This document shows, piece after piece, positions 35,612-44,254 of a stretch of 64,000 nucleotides of DNA. This stretch comes from Pseudomonas anuradhapurensis (lineage in GTDB: Bacteria > Pseudomonadota > Gammaproteobacteria > Pseudomonadales > Pseudomonadaceae): assembly GCF_014269225.2 (NCBI RefSeq), contig NZ_CP077097.1:2181001-2245000 (forward strand), written 5' to 3'. The first letter of the stretch is position 1, and each line of letters begins with the position of its first letter. The position numbers and the translations under genes are program-made. The notes beneath the pieces are model-generated. The model was not told the origin of the DNA. It saw only the letters and a list, made by a program, of their open reading frames with translations, and made no database searches.

Positions 35612-36147
35612 TTCTTGCCTCCTTGGTTCTCGAGCCAGGCCACGGTGGCGGGCGATGCTTGGGCCAGCGGGACTGACGCCTGGTGCAGGCTGCCGTCCCA
35701 GCCTTCCAGGGTGATCCAGATCTGCGCGTCTGCGCGGGTGCGGGGCGGGATGGGCAGCGACGTGCCCATGTGGTACGGCGCACCAAAGAAAATGGTGCCG
35801 GCGGTGCGCAGGCTGCGCGGTTTGCCGATGCGCAGGTAGGCGGCCTTGACCTCCTTGATACAGGCCTTGCACAACGAGGCGTTGAATACCTTGAAGTACC
35901 CGGCCGGGCCGTCGGCGCGGGGGGCCTCGTCACGCAGTTCGGCCAGATCGAGGCGGTAGGGGCCGACCTGGATGTCGCTGATCACATTGGCGCCAAGGCC
36001 GGCTTCGCCACGGAACAGCTTGGCGTCGGCGAAGTACTTCGGCATGAAGCCCAGCGGGATGAGAATCAGCAGGACATTCAGGTGAAAGCGCCACTTCAGC
36101 CACAGCTGCTTCAGCGGGCTGCCGGGCAGCGCGTGTGCCTTGCTCAT
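35608..36147 (-). CDS. fpvH: FpvH-like inner-membrane protein
   Basis: 179 residues. It has one membrane helix near the N terminus (FHLNVLLILIPLGFMPKYFA) and a soluble domain with a CKAC motif (NASLCKACIKEVKAAYLRIG). The Cys pair could be redox-active or bind iron. The gene order identifies it as fpvH (PA2404), a partner of the FpvG reductase. It overlaps fpvG and fpvJ by 4 bp. Confidence 0.82.
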   Translation of the reverse strand: MSKAHALPGSPLKQLWLKWRFHLNVLLILIPLGFMPKYFADAKLFRGEAGLGANVISDIQVGPYRLDLAELRDEAPRADGPAGYFKVFNASLCKACIKEVKAAYLRIGKPRSLRTAGTIFFGAPYHMGTSLPIPPRTRADAQIWITLEGWDGSLHQASVPLAQASPATVAWLENQGGKK

Positions 36148-37337
36148 GGGCGTACCTCCACGGTGCTGCCAGGGCGGGCCGGGCGTGGCGCGCGTTCGCT
36201 GCGCTTGAGTGCGGCGGCGGTGGCCTGGGCGGTGCGCCTGGTCCAGATCAGCAAGCCGCTGAACACCATCAGGGTGAGGATCAAACCGAAGAAGAACCAC
36301 ACCAGCTTGATCGGCAGGCCGCCGAAATCGCCGGTATGCAGCGGGCGCATGGATTCGGTGACGAACTCCAGCGCCGAGCGGTCGCTGAGCAGGAACTGGC
36401 TGTCGACCTTGCGCGTATAAGGGTTCACCGAAGCACTCTGGAACATCAGCGGGTACCAGCCCGGCCCGCCCAGGGTGACGTGGCTGTAGGCGGTGGCTGG
36501 CAGGGTGATGAAACTGATCTCCAGCCCCGGGATCGTCAGGCCGGCAATACGCGCGGCTTCATCCAGGTCGATGCGCGGTGCCGGGCTGCCATCCTTGCTT
36601 TGCGGCACGTCCTCGCGGGCGATCACCGGCACCACCGGGCGGCTGGAAATGGTGATGTGGTTGTCGAACAGGATCGCCTGGATCAGAAACCAGGTACCGG
36701 TGATGGAGATGACCGCAATGAACCAGATCGACCAGACCCCGGCCAGGCGGTGCAGGTCGCCCCAGAAAATCCGCGAGCCATGGCCGATGCGCAGCGGCTT
36801 GAAGAAGCCTTTCCAGAATTTCTTGTACACCACCAGGCCGGTGACCAGCGACGCCAGCATGGGCAGGCCGAGCAGCGACACCAGGTACCAGCCCCAGCTG
36901 AAGCCATTGGTGAATGGCACCAGCCACCAGCCGTGCAGGGCACGGGTGAAGGCCTCGAAGTCGAAGTCGGGCGTCTTGCCCTGGATTGCGCCGGTGTAGG
37001 GGTTTACGTACAACGTCGGGCGGCTGCCGTCCGCCAGGGTGACATCGGCCTTGACGGCAAAGTGCGAGCCGTCGGGTTGGCTCAGGCGCTCCACCACCAT
37101 GTCCGGCTCGGCCCTGTGCAACGCATCCAGCAACTGCTGGAAGCTCAGGCGCTCGACGTCGCCATCGGGCTTGTTGGCGCGTACGTCCGGGTTGGCCAGC
37201 CAGACGATTTCCTGGCTGACCACGGCGAGCATGCCGGTGAAACAGACGATCAGTACAAAGAACCAGATCGGCAGGGCGAGCCAGCTGTGGACCAGGAACC
37301 AAAGCCTGGATTTCGATTTTTTCGCGGTTTTGGCCAT
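36144..37337 (-). CDS. fpvG: FpvG-like PepSY-type inner-membrane iron reductase
   Basis: 397 residues with four membrane helices and two PepSY-like periplasmic loops. Heme-coordinating histidines are likely in KSRLWFLVHSWLALP, ALHGWWLVPF and WGDLHRLAGVWS. FpvG reduces pyoverdine-bound Fe3+ in the periplasm so that the siderophore can be recycled. MAKTAKKSKSR at 37337 was chosen as start; the in-frame extension upstream has no membrane-protein character. It is the first gene of the operon and lies behind a Fur-like box. Confidence 0.9.
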   Translation of the reverse strand: MAKTAKKSKSRLWFLVHSWLALPIWFFVLIVCFTGMLAVVSQEIVWLANPDVRANKPDGDVERLSFQQLLDALHRAEPDMVVERLSQPDGSHFAVKADVTLADGSRPTLYVNPYTGAIQGKTPDFDFEAFTRALHGWWLVPFTNGFSWGWYLVSLLGLPMLASLVTGLVVYKKFWKGFFKPLRIGHGSRIFWGDLHRLAGVWSIWFIAVISITGTWFLIQAILFDNHITISSRPVVPVIAREDVPQSKDGSPAPRIDLDEAARIAGLTIPGLEISFITLPATAYSHVTLGGPGWYPLMFQSASVNPYTRKVDSQFLLSDRSALEFVTESMRPLHTGDFGGLPIKLVWFFFGLILTLMVFSGLLIWTRRTAQATAAALKRSERAPRPARPGSTVEVRP

Positions 37338-37399
37338 CGGACAGTCTTCTGCAAGGGTGGTCGAGCGTGTGCCCAGCCAAAGAGGCTGTACTGATAAGG

Positions 37400-37418
37400 A
37401 CGAATGAGAATCAAAATC
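37400..37418 (-). promoter_or_regulatory. Fur-like box upstream of fpvG
   Basis: On the minus strand the 19-mer GATTTTGATTCTCATTCGT matches the Fur consensus GATAATGATAATCATTATC at 12 of 19 positions, including the central TGAT and TCAT. It lies 63 bp before the fpvG start, so iron-dependent repression of the whole operon is likely. Confidence 0.6.
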
Positions 37419-37510
37419 CTGCCGTTTTAAATGCAAGTAAATGTTTCAGAAACGCCAAGGCCGGCCTGCGCGTATTGCGCCGGGCCGGCCAGGCAGTGGT
37501 AAGCAGCGGC

Positions 37511-38845
37511 TCAGGCGCGGGTCAGGGCGACCGCCGCCTGCGGTCTGCCGTGCAGCTGCGCCAGGTCCTGGTACAGCGCGCGGCCGATCTCTGCCGCGCG
37601 TGCCGGCAGCACCGAGAGCAGGGTGTCGCTCAGGCCATGGCTGTTTTCGCAGAAGCCTTGCAGGTACACCGAGGCCTGCAGGTCGGGGCTGGCCAGCACG
37701 CGGTAGTTGCGGTCGACCGTGAAATCGTCAAGGTAGCCGGCCAGCGGTGCCAGCAGGTCACGGTGCGAGCGGCGCTCGTAGCCGGTGGCAAGGATCACGG
37801 CGTCATAGCGGTGGGTTTGCTGCTGGCCGGTGGCAAGGTCGCGCAGGGTCAGCTCCAGCCCTTCGCCGGTGGCCAGCACCGTTTCCACCTGGCGCCTGCA
37901 CAGCACGTTGTGGCGGTACTGGTGCGCCACTTTCTGCCGGTAGAGGATGCCGTAGATGCGCTCGATCAGGTTGAGGTCGACCACCGAGTAGTTGGTGTTG
38001 TGGTATTCGCCGAGCAGCTTGCTGCGCTGGTCGGCCGGTTCGTTGTAGACCAGGTCGGTGTAGTCCGGCGCGAAGATCTCGTTGACGAACGGGCTGTCAT
38101 CGGCGGGCTTGAGCGCCGAGCCGCGCAGAATCATGTCGACCTTGACCGATGGGTAGCTGTCGTTGAGGTCGATGAACGCCTCGGCGGCGCTCTGGCCGGA
38201 ACCGATCACGGCGATGCGCATCGGTGTGCCGGCGGTGCACGGCAGCTGGTTCAGGCTGCTGAGGTAACGGGAATGGTGGAATACCCGCGGGTCGTCGCCA
38301 AAGGCGGCGAACTTCTCCGGTATTTTCGGCGTGCCGCCGCTACCGACCACCACCGAACGGGTACGGCGGCTGTATTCGCGCCCTTGTATGTCACGCGACA
38401 CCAGGCGCAGGTGTTCGACCCGGCCCGCCTGAACTTCCGGCTCGATGCGCAGCACCTCCTCGCCATACACCGCCTGGGTAGCGAAGTGCTCGGCGGCCCA
38501 GCGCAGGTAGTCGTTGTATTCGAGGCGGCAGGGATAGAAGGTGCCGAGGTTGATGAAGTCGGCCAGGCGCTGCTTCTGGTGCAGGTAGTTGACGAAACTG
38601 TAGGGGCTGGTGGGGTTGCGCAGCGATACCAGGTCCTTGAGGAACGAGATCTGCAGCTCGCTCTGGGTCGCCAGGGTTTCGCCGTGCCAGCGGTAGTCCT
38701 GCTGCTTGTCGATGAACAGCGCATCCAGGGCATGGCCCTGGGACTCGGCGAGTTCTTCCAGGGCGATGGCCAGGGCCAGGTTGGAAGGGCCGAAGCCCAC
38801 GCCGATCAAGTCCTTGACAGTTTCCGGGGGGGCAGACTGGCTCAT
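37511..38845 (-). CDS. pvdA: L-ornithine N5-monooxygenase of pyoverdine synthesis
   Basis: 444 residues. The FAD site is at residues 15-29 (GVGFGPSNLALAIAL), the NADPH site at 211-224 (IAVIGSGQSAAEAF), and the C-terminal ATGYERR is the family signature. It hydroxylates ornithine to N5-hydroxyornithine, the hydroxamate precursor in pyoverdine, in the cytoplasm near the inner membrane. The start at 38845 gives MSQSAPPETVKDLIGV; a longer frame upstream is unlikely. A perfect TAAAT-N16-CGT PvdS box lies 76 bp upstream. It is followed by the fpv operon on the same strand. Confidence 0.97.
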   Translation of the reverse strand: MSQSAPPETVKDLIGVGFGPSNLALAIALEELAESQGHALDALFIDKQQDYRWHGETLATQSELQISFLKDLVSLRNPTSPYSFVNYLHQKQRLADFINLGTFYPCRLEYNDYLRWAAEHFATQAVYGEEVLRIEPEVQAGRVEHLRLVSRDIQGREYSRRTRSVVVGSGGTPKIPEKFAAFGDDPRVFHHSRYLSSLNQLPCTAGTPMRIAVIGSGQSAAEAFIDLNDSYPSVKVDMILRGSALKPADDSPFVNEIFAPDYTDLVYNEPADQRSKLLGEYHNTNYSVVDLNLIERIYGILYRQKVAHQYRHNVLCRRQVETVLATGEGLELTLRDLATGQQQTHRYDAVILATGYERRSHRDLLAPLAGYLDDFTVDRNYRVLASPDLQASVYLQGFCENSHGLSDTLLSVLPARAAEIGRALYQDLAQLHGRPQAAVALTRA

Positions 38846-38920
38846 GGCTGCGATTCCATAGTGGTCGAAGGTGGACGCTCGCCGGGATGAGCCGGCGCCT
38901 GCGTAGGTACATGGGTTGGA

Positions 38921-38944
38921 ACGAGCCAAACGCTCGGGAATTTA
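38921..38944 (-). promoter_or_regulatory. Perfect PvdS iron-starvation box for pvdA
   Basis: On the minus strand TAAAT, 16 bases, then CGT, an exact match to the iron-starvation sigma factor consensus. It is placed 76 bp before the pvdA start, as expected for a PvdS-type promoter. Confidence 0.9.
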
Positions 38945-39048
38945 CCGGCGCCCGGCTGCTTGGTAACAAGCCGGGGCTAAAGACCTGCGCCTTGCGGCCG
39001 ATAGGCAGATCAGATCAAGGACCCATTTTTTCTTGCAGGGAGAAACAC

Positions 39049-39486
39049 ATGAGCGCCATTGCAGCAATCAGCGTCGGCACCGCGGGCCAAGTGTCGGGCA
39101 GTACCTCGGCGGTCGCCAGCCAGGATGTGCAGAAAAACGAAGAGGGCGGGGCAGCCAGCACTCAGGTCGACCTGTCGAAAGTCAGCGCTGACAGCAAAGC
39201 CCAAGGTGCCGAGAGCAGCAGCGACAGTGCTGAACCTGCGCATATCAAGCAATTGCGCGAGATGATCAAGCGGCTGCAGAAGCAGTTGGCCGACGAGCAG
39301 AAGCAATTGGCCCTGTTGATGGCTCAGCCGATGGAAGAAACGGCCAAACTGGCCGCCGTGAGTGCCAGGCAGGCGAGTATCGCCACGCTCAATGGTGAAA
39401 TCCTGCAGGCTACCGCCCAGTTGCTCGAAGCATTGCAGAGCACCGGTGGCAGCAGTGCGGGTGGGATGGTCAGTACCCAGGCCTGA
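39049..39486 (+). CDS. FlxA-like coiled-coil protein
   Basis: 145 residues. A low-complexity Ser/Ala/Gly-rich N terminus (about 65 residues) is followed by a charged coiled coil (HIKQLREMIKRLQKQLADEQ, then KQLALLMAQ and ATAQLLEAL). The heptad pattern resembles the FlxA-like family. There is no signal peptide or membrane segment. The start at ATG 39049 follows AGGGAG. The function is unknown; flagellar or secretion context is not visible here. Confidence 0.8.
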   Translation: MSAIAAISVGTAGQVSGSTSAVASQDVQKNEEGGAASTQVDLSKVSADSKAQGAESSSDSAEPAHIKQLREMIKRLQKQLADEQKQLALLMAQPMEETAKLAAVSARQASIATLNGEILQATAQLLEALQSTGGSSAGGMVSTQA

Positions 39487-39633
39487 TGCTAGATACAGCC
39501 TCGAGCGTGCGCGATGGTGCACTGGCTGAGCAGCTTGAGCGCCGCCCGCGCGGCGCTCGATCCGATAGGCGCAATCCCTCTTTCGACGGACACCCGCGCC
39601 CCCTGGCATAAACAGCGCTGTCATCAAGCGCCG

Positions 39634-40560
39634 TCATTCCGCCGCCAGGCGCCCTTTGTTCTGTCGCTCTGCCTTGTACTGCATGGCCACCGCCGGCGCT
39701 GGCTTGGCGGCACCGGTTTCCAGCCACTGGCGCATGCGGCTGGCATCGGCGAAGTGGGTGTACTTGCCAAACGCATCGAGGATGACCATGGCCACCGGGC
39801 GGTTGTCCATGCGGGTCAACAGCACCAGGCAATGCCCGGCCTCATTGGTGAAGCCGGTCTTGGTCAGCTTGATGTCCCAATTGCTCTTGTTCACCAAATG
39901 GTCGGTATTGCGGAAGCCCAGCGTGTAGTTGGGCTTGCGGAAGGCCACGGTCTTCTCGCGCGTGGTCGACAGCTCGCTCAGCATCGGGTACTTGCGCGAG
40001 GCCATCAGCAGCTTGGCCAGGTCGCGGGCGGTGGACACGTTCTGCGTCGACAGGCCGGTCGGTTCGACGTAGCGAGTGTGCGCCATGCCCAGGCTACGGG
40101 CCTTGGCATTCATCGCCTTGATGAACGCCGGGTAGCCACCCGGGTAATGGTTGGCCAGGGTATTGGCCGCACGGTTTTCCGACGACATCAGGGTAATCAG
40201 CAAGGTCTCGCGGCGGTCCAGCTGGCTGCCCAGGCGCACCCGCGAATACACGCCTTTCATTTCCGGGTTGTTGGCGATGGTCATGGTGAGCATTTCATCC
40301 ATGGGCTGCTTGGCGTCGAGCACTACCATGGCGGTCATCAGCTTGGTCACCGAGGCGATCGGCACCACGCGGTCGGCGTGGTTCGAATACAACTCCTGGT
40401 TGCTGTTCAGATCGATCAGCAGAGCGCTGCCCGAAGCCAGGTGCAGCTTGGACGGGTCACGTTGAACCTGGGCCGGGGATTGTGCAGCAGCGGTCGACGG
40501 GAGGGTCGCGGTACCTGTGAGCAACAGCAGCAGGCTGAGGATGGACAGGGATGTTTTCAC
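39634..40560 (-). CDS. pbpG: D-alanyl-D-alanine endopeptidase (PBP7/PbpG)
   Basis: 308 residues from GTG 40560, which has GTGAG seven bases upstream (GTG 40572 is the alternative). A signal peptide ends near TAAAQ. The class C penicillin-binding protein motifs are S70-V-T-K73, S127-E-N129 and K234-T-G236, all intact. PBP7 is a periplasmic DD-endopeptidase that cuts peptide crosslinks in peptidoglycan. It stands alone, transcribed toward the FlxA-like gene. Confidence 0.94.
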   Translation of the reverse strand: MKTSLSILSLLLLLTGTATLPSTAAAQSPAQVQRDPSKLHLASGSALLIDLNSNQELYSNHADRVVPIASVTKLMTAMVVLDAKQPMDEMLTMTIANNPEMKGVYSRVRLGSQLDRRETLLITLMSSENRAANTLANHYPGGYPAFIKAMNAKARSLGMAHTRYVEPTGLSTQNVSTARDLAKLLMASRKYPMLSELSTTREKTVAFRKPNYTLGFRNTDHLVNKSNWDIKLTKTGFTNEAGHCLVLLTRMDNRPVAMVILDAFGKYTHFADASRMRQWLETGAAKPAPAVAMQYKAERQNKGRLAAE

Positions 40561-40812
40561 GTTCAGGCTCACTAAAAGTTGGTATGTCGTTGGCTGTGCA
40601 AGGGTTTTCCCCCAAAAACCGCTGCATTTTGGAGTATGGCTGAAATGCTGTCGAATGCCTTATGACTAAAGGGCGCAAGGTGAAGGAAATTTAATCCTGT
40701 ATCGCGGCTGGATAAGTCGTGGCTCGGTTTCTGCACGTTCGCAAGCAACACCAGCCGCCCTGGCTAATCAAGTTCGGGTTGCCATTTGCCACTTTGCCCG
40801 TGAATTCTGTAA

Positions 40813-40840
40813 CTGGTAAAGTCTGCGCCTTTGTTACCAG
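40813..40840 (+). promoter_or_regulatory. Hairpin in the leader of the 40856 membrane gene
   Basis: CTGGTAA (40813-40819) pairs with TTACCAG (40834-40840), and AG/CTTT bases extend the stem inside. The ribosome binding site GAGAGG follows directly. It may be an operator or an RNA hairpin affecting translation. The rest of the 295-bp gap to pbpG shows no other gene or clear motif. Confidence 0.4.
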
Positions 40841-40855
40841 CCTGAGAGGGATCTT

Positions 40856-41224
40856 ATGCGGCGCATCATTGCAATGACGTTTGGCGGTTTGACACCGAGC
40901 TATTACATCCGCCAGCTTTTCTTCGGCGCGCTTTTCGCGGCGTTGATTCTGGGCTTCGCTGCCAATAGCCCCACCGGCCTGACCGGCAAACCCGGCCTGC
41001 TGCTGATGGCAGTCGTCTCGACCTTGTTATACCCGTACTCTCGTTTCGTCTACGAAAGCGTCGTGGGCTTCATCATGGGTAATAACGTCTTTTTCGTGAA
41101 CGCGCTGTTCATGTTGTCGGTCAAGGTTTTCACCATGGCGCTTTGCTGGTCAATGGCGATTTTCATCGCTCCAGTAGGCTTGGCATATCTGTACTGGCAC
41201 CACAGCCGAAGCGTTTCCCAGTGA
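40856..41224 (+). CDS. Small hypothetical inner-membrane protein
   Basis: 122 residues with three to four predicted membrane helices (IRQLFFGALFAALILGFAA, LLLMAVVSTLLYPY, VNALFMLSVKVFTMALCW, MAIFIAPVGLAYLYW). The sequence gives no recognised family. GAGAGGG precedes ATG 40856 and a strong terminator follows the stop, so it is a single-gene unit. Function unknown. Confidence 0.8.
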   Translation: MRRIIAMTFGGLTPSYYIRQLFFGALFAALILGFAANSPTGLTGKPGLLLMAVVSTLLYPYSRFVYESVVGFIMGNNVFFVNALFMLSVKVFTMALCWSMAIFIAPVGLAYLYWHHSRSVSQ

Positions 41225-41241
41225 GCAAGCGCTAACGCCTG

Positions 41242-41269
41242 AACCCAGCCATTGCGCTGGGTTTTTTAT
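41242..41269 (+). terminator. Rho-independent terminator
   Basis: AACCCAGC (41242-41249) pairs with GCTGGGTT (41256-41263), followed by TTTTTATT. It ends the small membrane-protein gene. Confidence 0.9.
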
Positions 41270-41670
41270 TGCCTGGAGACCGCCTCCTGTACCGGAAGAT
41301 GCGGCAGCATCAGCCCCTTAGCGATGGCACTGGCTTCAAGCTTTTTACGTTCCGCATCGAGAGATGCATGGGCGGCTTGCAGGGCGATGATCTTCGCCTG
41401 GATTTCGGCCATTTTTTCCGCGATCAAGGCTGCGCCTTGTGCGCAATCGATGGTGTTGCCGCGCTTGGCAGCCAGGATGTCGCCGATCGCCGCGAGTGAA
41501 AACCCCATGCTCTGGGCAAGCTGGATGAACTGCAGGTCAGCAACGGTGTGTTCGCTGTAGCTGCGGTAGTTGTTGGCCCGTCGATGGGCGCCGATAAGCC
41601 CGAGCTTTTCGTAATAGCGCAATGCGTGACGGCCGATGCCACTGCGGCGCTCCAACTCTCCAACATTCAC
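41266..41670 (-). CDS. MerR family regulator of the divergent SDR gene
   Basis: 134 residues. The N-terminal winged helix reads MNVGELERRSGIGRHALRYY and EKLGLIGAHRRANNYRSYSE, followed by the dimerisation coiled coil (IAEKMAEIQAKIIALQAAH). There is one Cys (DCAQGAALIAEKM) and no CueR- or ZntR-type metal loop, so a small-molecule or redox signal is more likely. It lies divergent to the reductase gene at 41743, with a 20-bp-spacer promoter between. Confidence 0.92.
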   Translation of the reverse strand: MNVGELERRSGIGRHALRYYEKLGLIGAHRRANNYRSYSEHTVADLQFIQLAQSMGFSLAAIGDILAAKRGNTIDCAQGAALIAEKMAEIQAKIIALQAAHASLDAERKKLEASAIAKGLMLPHLPVQEAVSRQ

Positions 41671-41681
41671 AGCGAAATTCC

Positions 41682-41713
41682 TTGACTGTAGACCAGGCTC
41701 TATACCTTAGCCT
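41682..41713 (+). promoter_or_regulatory. MerR-type promoter with 19-20-bp spacer
   Basis: TTGACT (41682-41687) and TAGCCT (41708-41713) are separated by 20 bases. The dyad TAGA-CCAGGC-TCTA sits in the spacer. The overlong spacer with internal dyad is the hallmark of MerR-activated promoters. Confidence 0.7.
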
Positions 41714-41742
41714 GCGCCGATCATGCAAACAAGGATTCGGTC

Positions 41743-42807
41743 ATGGCTGTGGAATGCTTCGTTACAGGCGGTAGCGGGTTTGTCGGGCAACATCTGCTGG
41801 CCCGGCTTTCTGCGACTGGGCACAAGACCTGGGTACTGATGCGCAACCCGGGCCACCTCGCGCGTCTCAGGGAGCAGGTCGGCCAGCTGGGCGGTAACCC
41901 GGCGAATCTGCATGCCGTTGCGGGCGATATCAGCAGGGACGGGCTTGGGCTCAGCGAGGCAGACAGGCAGAGCGTGTCCTGCGTCTCGGTGGTTTTCCAC
42001 CTGGCCGCAGAGTTCTCCTGGGGGCTGACGATGGAACGTGCCCGCGCGGTCAATGTGCAAGGCGCGCTGAGGGTCGCCAGGCTGGCGGCGAGCTTGCACG
42101 CCCGCCTGCTGATGGTGGGTGGCTACATGGTACAGAACCTCGCCTTCCTCGACGGTATCGGGGTTGATTACGACTGCCCCGGAAACACTGACTGGCGCGC
42201 AGTCTATCGCCGCGTGGGTGGCTACGAAGGCAGCAAGCTCGAAGCGCATTTCGCGGTCATCCGCTACATGCAGGAAGCACACGCGGATTACACCATGGTG
42301 CATCCGGCAACGGTGTGTGGCCACAGCGAGAGTGGGCACATCCTGGCAGGCCAGCCGCTGGTCGAACTCATTCGCAATCTGGCGCAAGGCCGTTTCAAGG
42401 CTGTGCCTGGTTCCCCCCAGCACTGGTTGCCAATGGTCAGCGTCGATTACCTGGTGACGCTGATGACCTGCGTCGCGTTCGACCCTTTGCTGGCCAACCG
42501 GCAGGTGCTGGCGCTGCATGAGCAGACGCCCAACCTGCAGGGGCTGCTCAAGGAGTTGGCGCAAACGCTGGGGGTCAAGCCACCCCAGCGCCATGTCGCG
42601 ATCGGGTTGCTCCGCTGGCTAGCGACGATTCCCGGGCTGGCCGCCCGTTTGGAGATCCGCGCGGAGTCATTGAACTTCATCCAGACGCAACGCTTCGACA
42701 TGAGCGAGAGCGAGCACCTGGAGTGCAAGTATCGGTTAACGCATCCTGACATGGCACAGACACTGGAACGGACGGTGCGCTACGTCATGGCTCACTTGCC
42801 CGGCTGA
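41743..42807 (+). CDS. NAD(P)-dependent epimerase/reductase, extended SDR
   Basis: 354 residues. The Rossmann motif is FVTGGSGFVGQHL. The segment VFHLAAEFSWGLTMERARAV shows the usual NxxA-like region. The catalytic YxxxK is replaced by YEGSK in GGYEGSKLEAHFAVI. It resembles the NAD_binding_4 / 3-beta-HSD-like extended SDR group. The substrate is unknown; a sterol-like or acyl thioester substrate would fit. It is controlled by the divergent MerR regulator, whose operator lies in the gap. Confidence 0.88.
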   Translation: MAVECFVTGGSGFVGQHLLARLSATGHKTWVLMRNPGHLARLREQVGQLGGNPANLHAVAGDISRDGLGLSEADRQSVSCVSVVFHLAAEFSWGLTMERARAVNVQGALRVARLAASLHARLLMVGGYMVQNLAFLDGIGVDYDCPGNTDWRAVYRRVGGYEGSKLEAHFAVIRYMQEAHADYTMVHPATVCGHSESGHILAGQPLVELIRNLAQGRFKAVPGSPQHWLPMVSVDYLVTLMTCVAFDPLLANRQVLALHEQTPNLQGLLKELAQTLGVKPPQRHVAIGLLRWLATIPGLAARLEIRAESLNFIQTQRFDMSESEHLECKYRLTHPDMAQTLERTVRYVMAHLPG

Positions 42808-42910
42808 GCCAAGCCCCTCGGGCCATGCTCGTCAAGCTGGCGCATGCCATGAAAACCAAGGCCTGGAACCCGCCGATAGCGGTCAGTACCGGCAGGTCCG
42901 GGCCAGCGGT

Positions 42911-44149
42911 TCAATACGGGTTGCAGTACTGCGCTACGGCGGTGGCCTGGTCGACGTACGGGCGCGCCGGCTCAAGGTTCCATTCGGGTTTGTCCCTGAC
43001 CGGTTTGTTGTCATAGCTTGCTGCCAGGTGGCACACCAGCTGGCGACGTAGCGAGCCACCGTTGACGCTGTAGCGCCGCCATTGCGCATCGTCCTTGTGC
43101 TTGTTGTACAGCTCGGCGAACATCCGGTCGGTCTGGTCGTCCTTGATCGCCCGGCCGCACGCGGTGGGCACGACCTGCAGCGACCAGGTGTCCGGCCCCA
43201 GTTTCGGATCCGGGCGCTGCACCCAGGTGCTGGACTCAATGTACCTGTCGCAGAACCGCTGCGTGGGCAGCGGCGCTGCCTGGGTGCAGGAGAAGCTGGC
43301 CTTGCCGTTGGGCGTGTGCGGGAAGTTGATCTTGACGATGTTGCGGTCCTTGCCGGTCTTGTTCTTGTAGTCGCGCTGGTTGGCCAGGGCATCGTTCAGG
43401 CCGCGCTGATCACTGTAGAAAAACGCCAGGATCGGCAATTCATCATCTTTCGGGTTGCCCAGGCGCAGCTCGGTCTGGGTCTGGAACTCCCGGGTGTTGA
43501 TGACACGTCGGGCACCCATGAAGTTGCGGAACGCATTGACCCGGTCCTGGCTGCTCATCGGGTTGCGCATGTTGAAGCCACATTGCAGCTGGTCCTGCAG
43601 GCGGTCGTTGTTGAACCGGGTGAAATGGGCGACCCAGGCACTGGCGTTGGTGATGGGCGGGGCCATGGCCTGGCAAACGGCCTCGGTCTGGCTGGTATTG
43701 CGGTTATTGCCGCAGCCCCGGTCATCACGGAAATCGGTCCAGGCGTCGTTGGGGAAGGCGCAGTACACATGCACCGGCGTCTCGGGGGCGCGCACCAGGT
43801 CGATCGGCTTGATGATGTAGCCGTTCTGCGTGCTCATGCCCGGGTCTTCATAGCTGATGCCGTCGGCACGCATCCAGGAGGCGGCAAAGGTCCCCAGCTC
43901 CCGCGCCTTGGGGCTTGGGTTCCATACGTCCCATTGCTGGCCCTTCGCCGGGTCGGCGCGGTGGGTACCCCTGATCAACAGGCCGGAACAGTCGGATGCT
44001 GGGTCGTTGCCGCAGCTGTCGACGGTTTTGTTGTAGAGGCTTTCCACCTGCCTCAGGGTCTCTTCGCAGGACTCGGCGTTGGCCGACGTGATGTGCAGAC
44101 ACAACGGCAAGGTCAGTAGCGGGACAATCCTGTTCAAACGTTTTTGCAT
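42911..44149 (-). CDS. Exported Cys-containing protein, halovibrin/DUF2599-like (copy 1)
   Basis: 412 residues from ATG 44149, with the signal peptide MQKRLNRIVPLLTLPLCLHI to about ANA. The mature protein has many cysteines (SCGNDPASDCSGLLIRG, VYCAFPNDAW, FSCTQA), probably disulfide-linked. The C-terminal ~110 residues (STWVQRPDPKLGPDTWSLQV, LRRQLVCHLAA, WNLEPARPY) match the next gene throughout. As far as I recall, relatives are annotated as halovibrin HvnA or DUF2599 proteins; halovibrins are secreted NAD-consuming enzymes of Vibrio. That link is by memory only. Confidence 0.72.
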   Translation of the reverse strand: MQKRLNRIVPLLTLPLCLHITSANAESCEETLRQVESLYNKTVDSCGNDPASDCSGLLIRGTHRADPAKGQQWDVWNPSPKARELGTFAASWMRADGISYEDPGMSTQNGYIIKPIDLVRAPETPVHVYCAFPNDAWTDFRDDRGCGNNRNTSQTEAVCQAMAPPITNASAWVAHFTRFNNDRLQDQLQCGFNMRNPMSSQDRVNAFRNFMGARRVINTREFQTQTELRLGNPKDDELPILAFFYSDQRGLNDALANQRDYKNKTGKDRNIVKINFPHTPNGKASFSCTQAAPLPTQRFCDRYIESSTWVQRPDPKLGPDTWSLQVVPTACGRAIKDDQTDRMFAELYNKHKDDAQWRRYSVNGGSLRRQLVCHLAASYDNKPVRDKPEWNLEPARPYVDQATAVAQYCNPY

Positions 44150-44254
44150 GGCCTGTATCTCCCTGATTAGCCAAAAAACAACCTGCGGTCCAACTTCATT
44201 CGGGTACGGCTGCACCTCCTTGCTTGCCAGGTGAACAGTCAAACGGTCGAGTGG

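Noticed and set aside
38978..39001. TAAAG-N16-CGA resembling a PvdS box before the FlxA-like gene
   Set aside because: It has a mismatch in each half, and the gene has no visible tie to iron.
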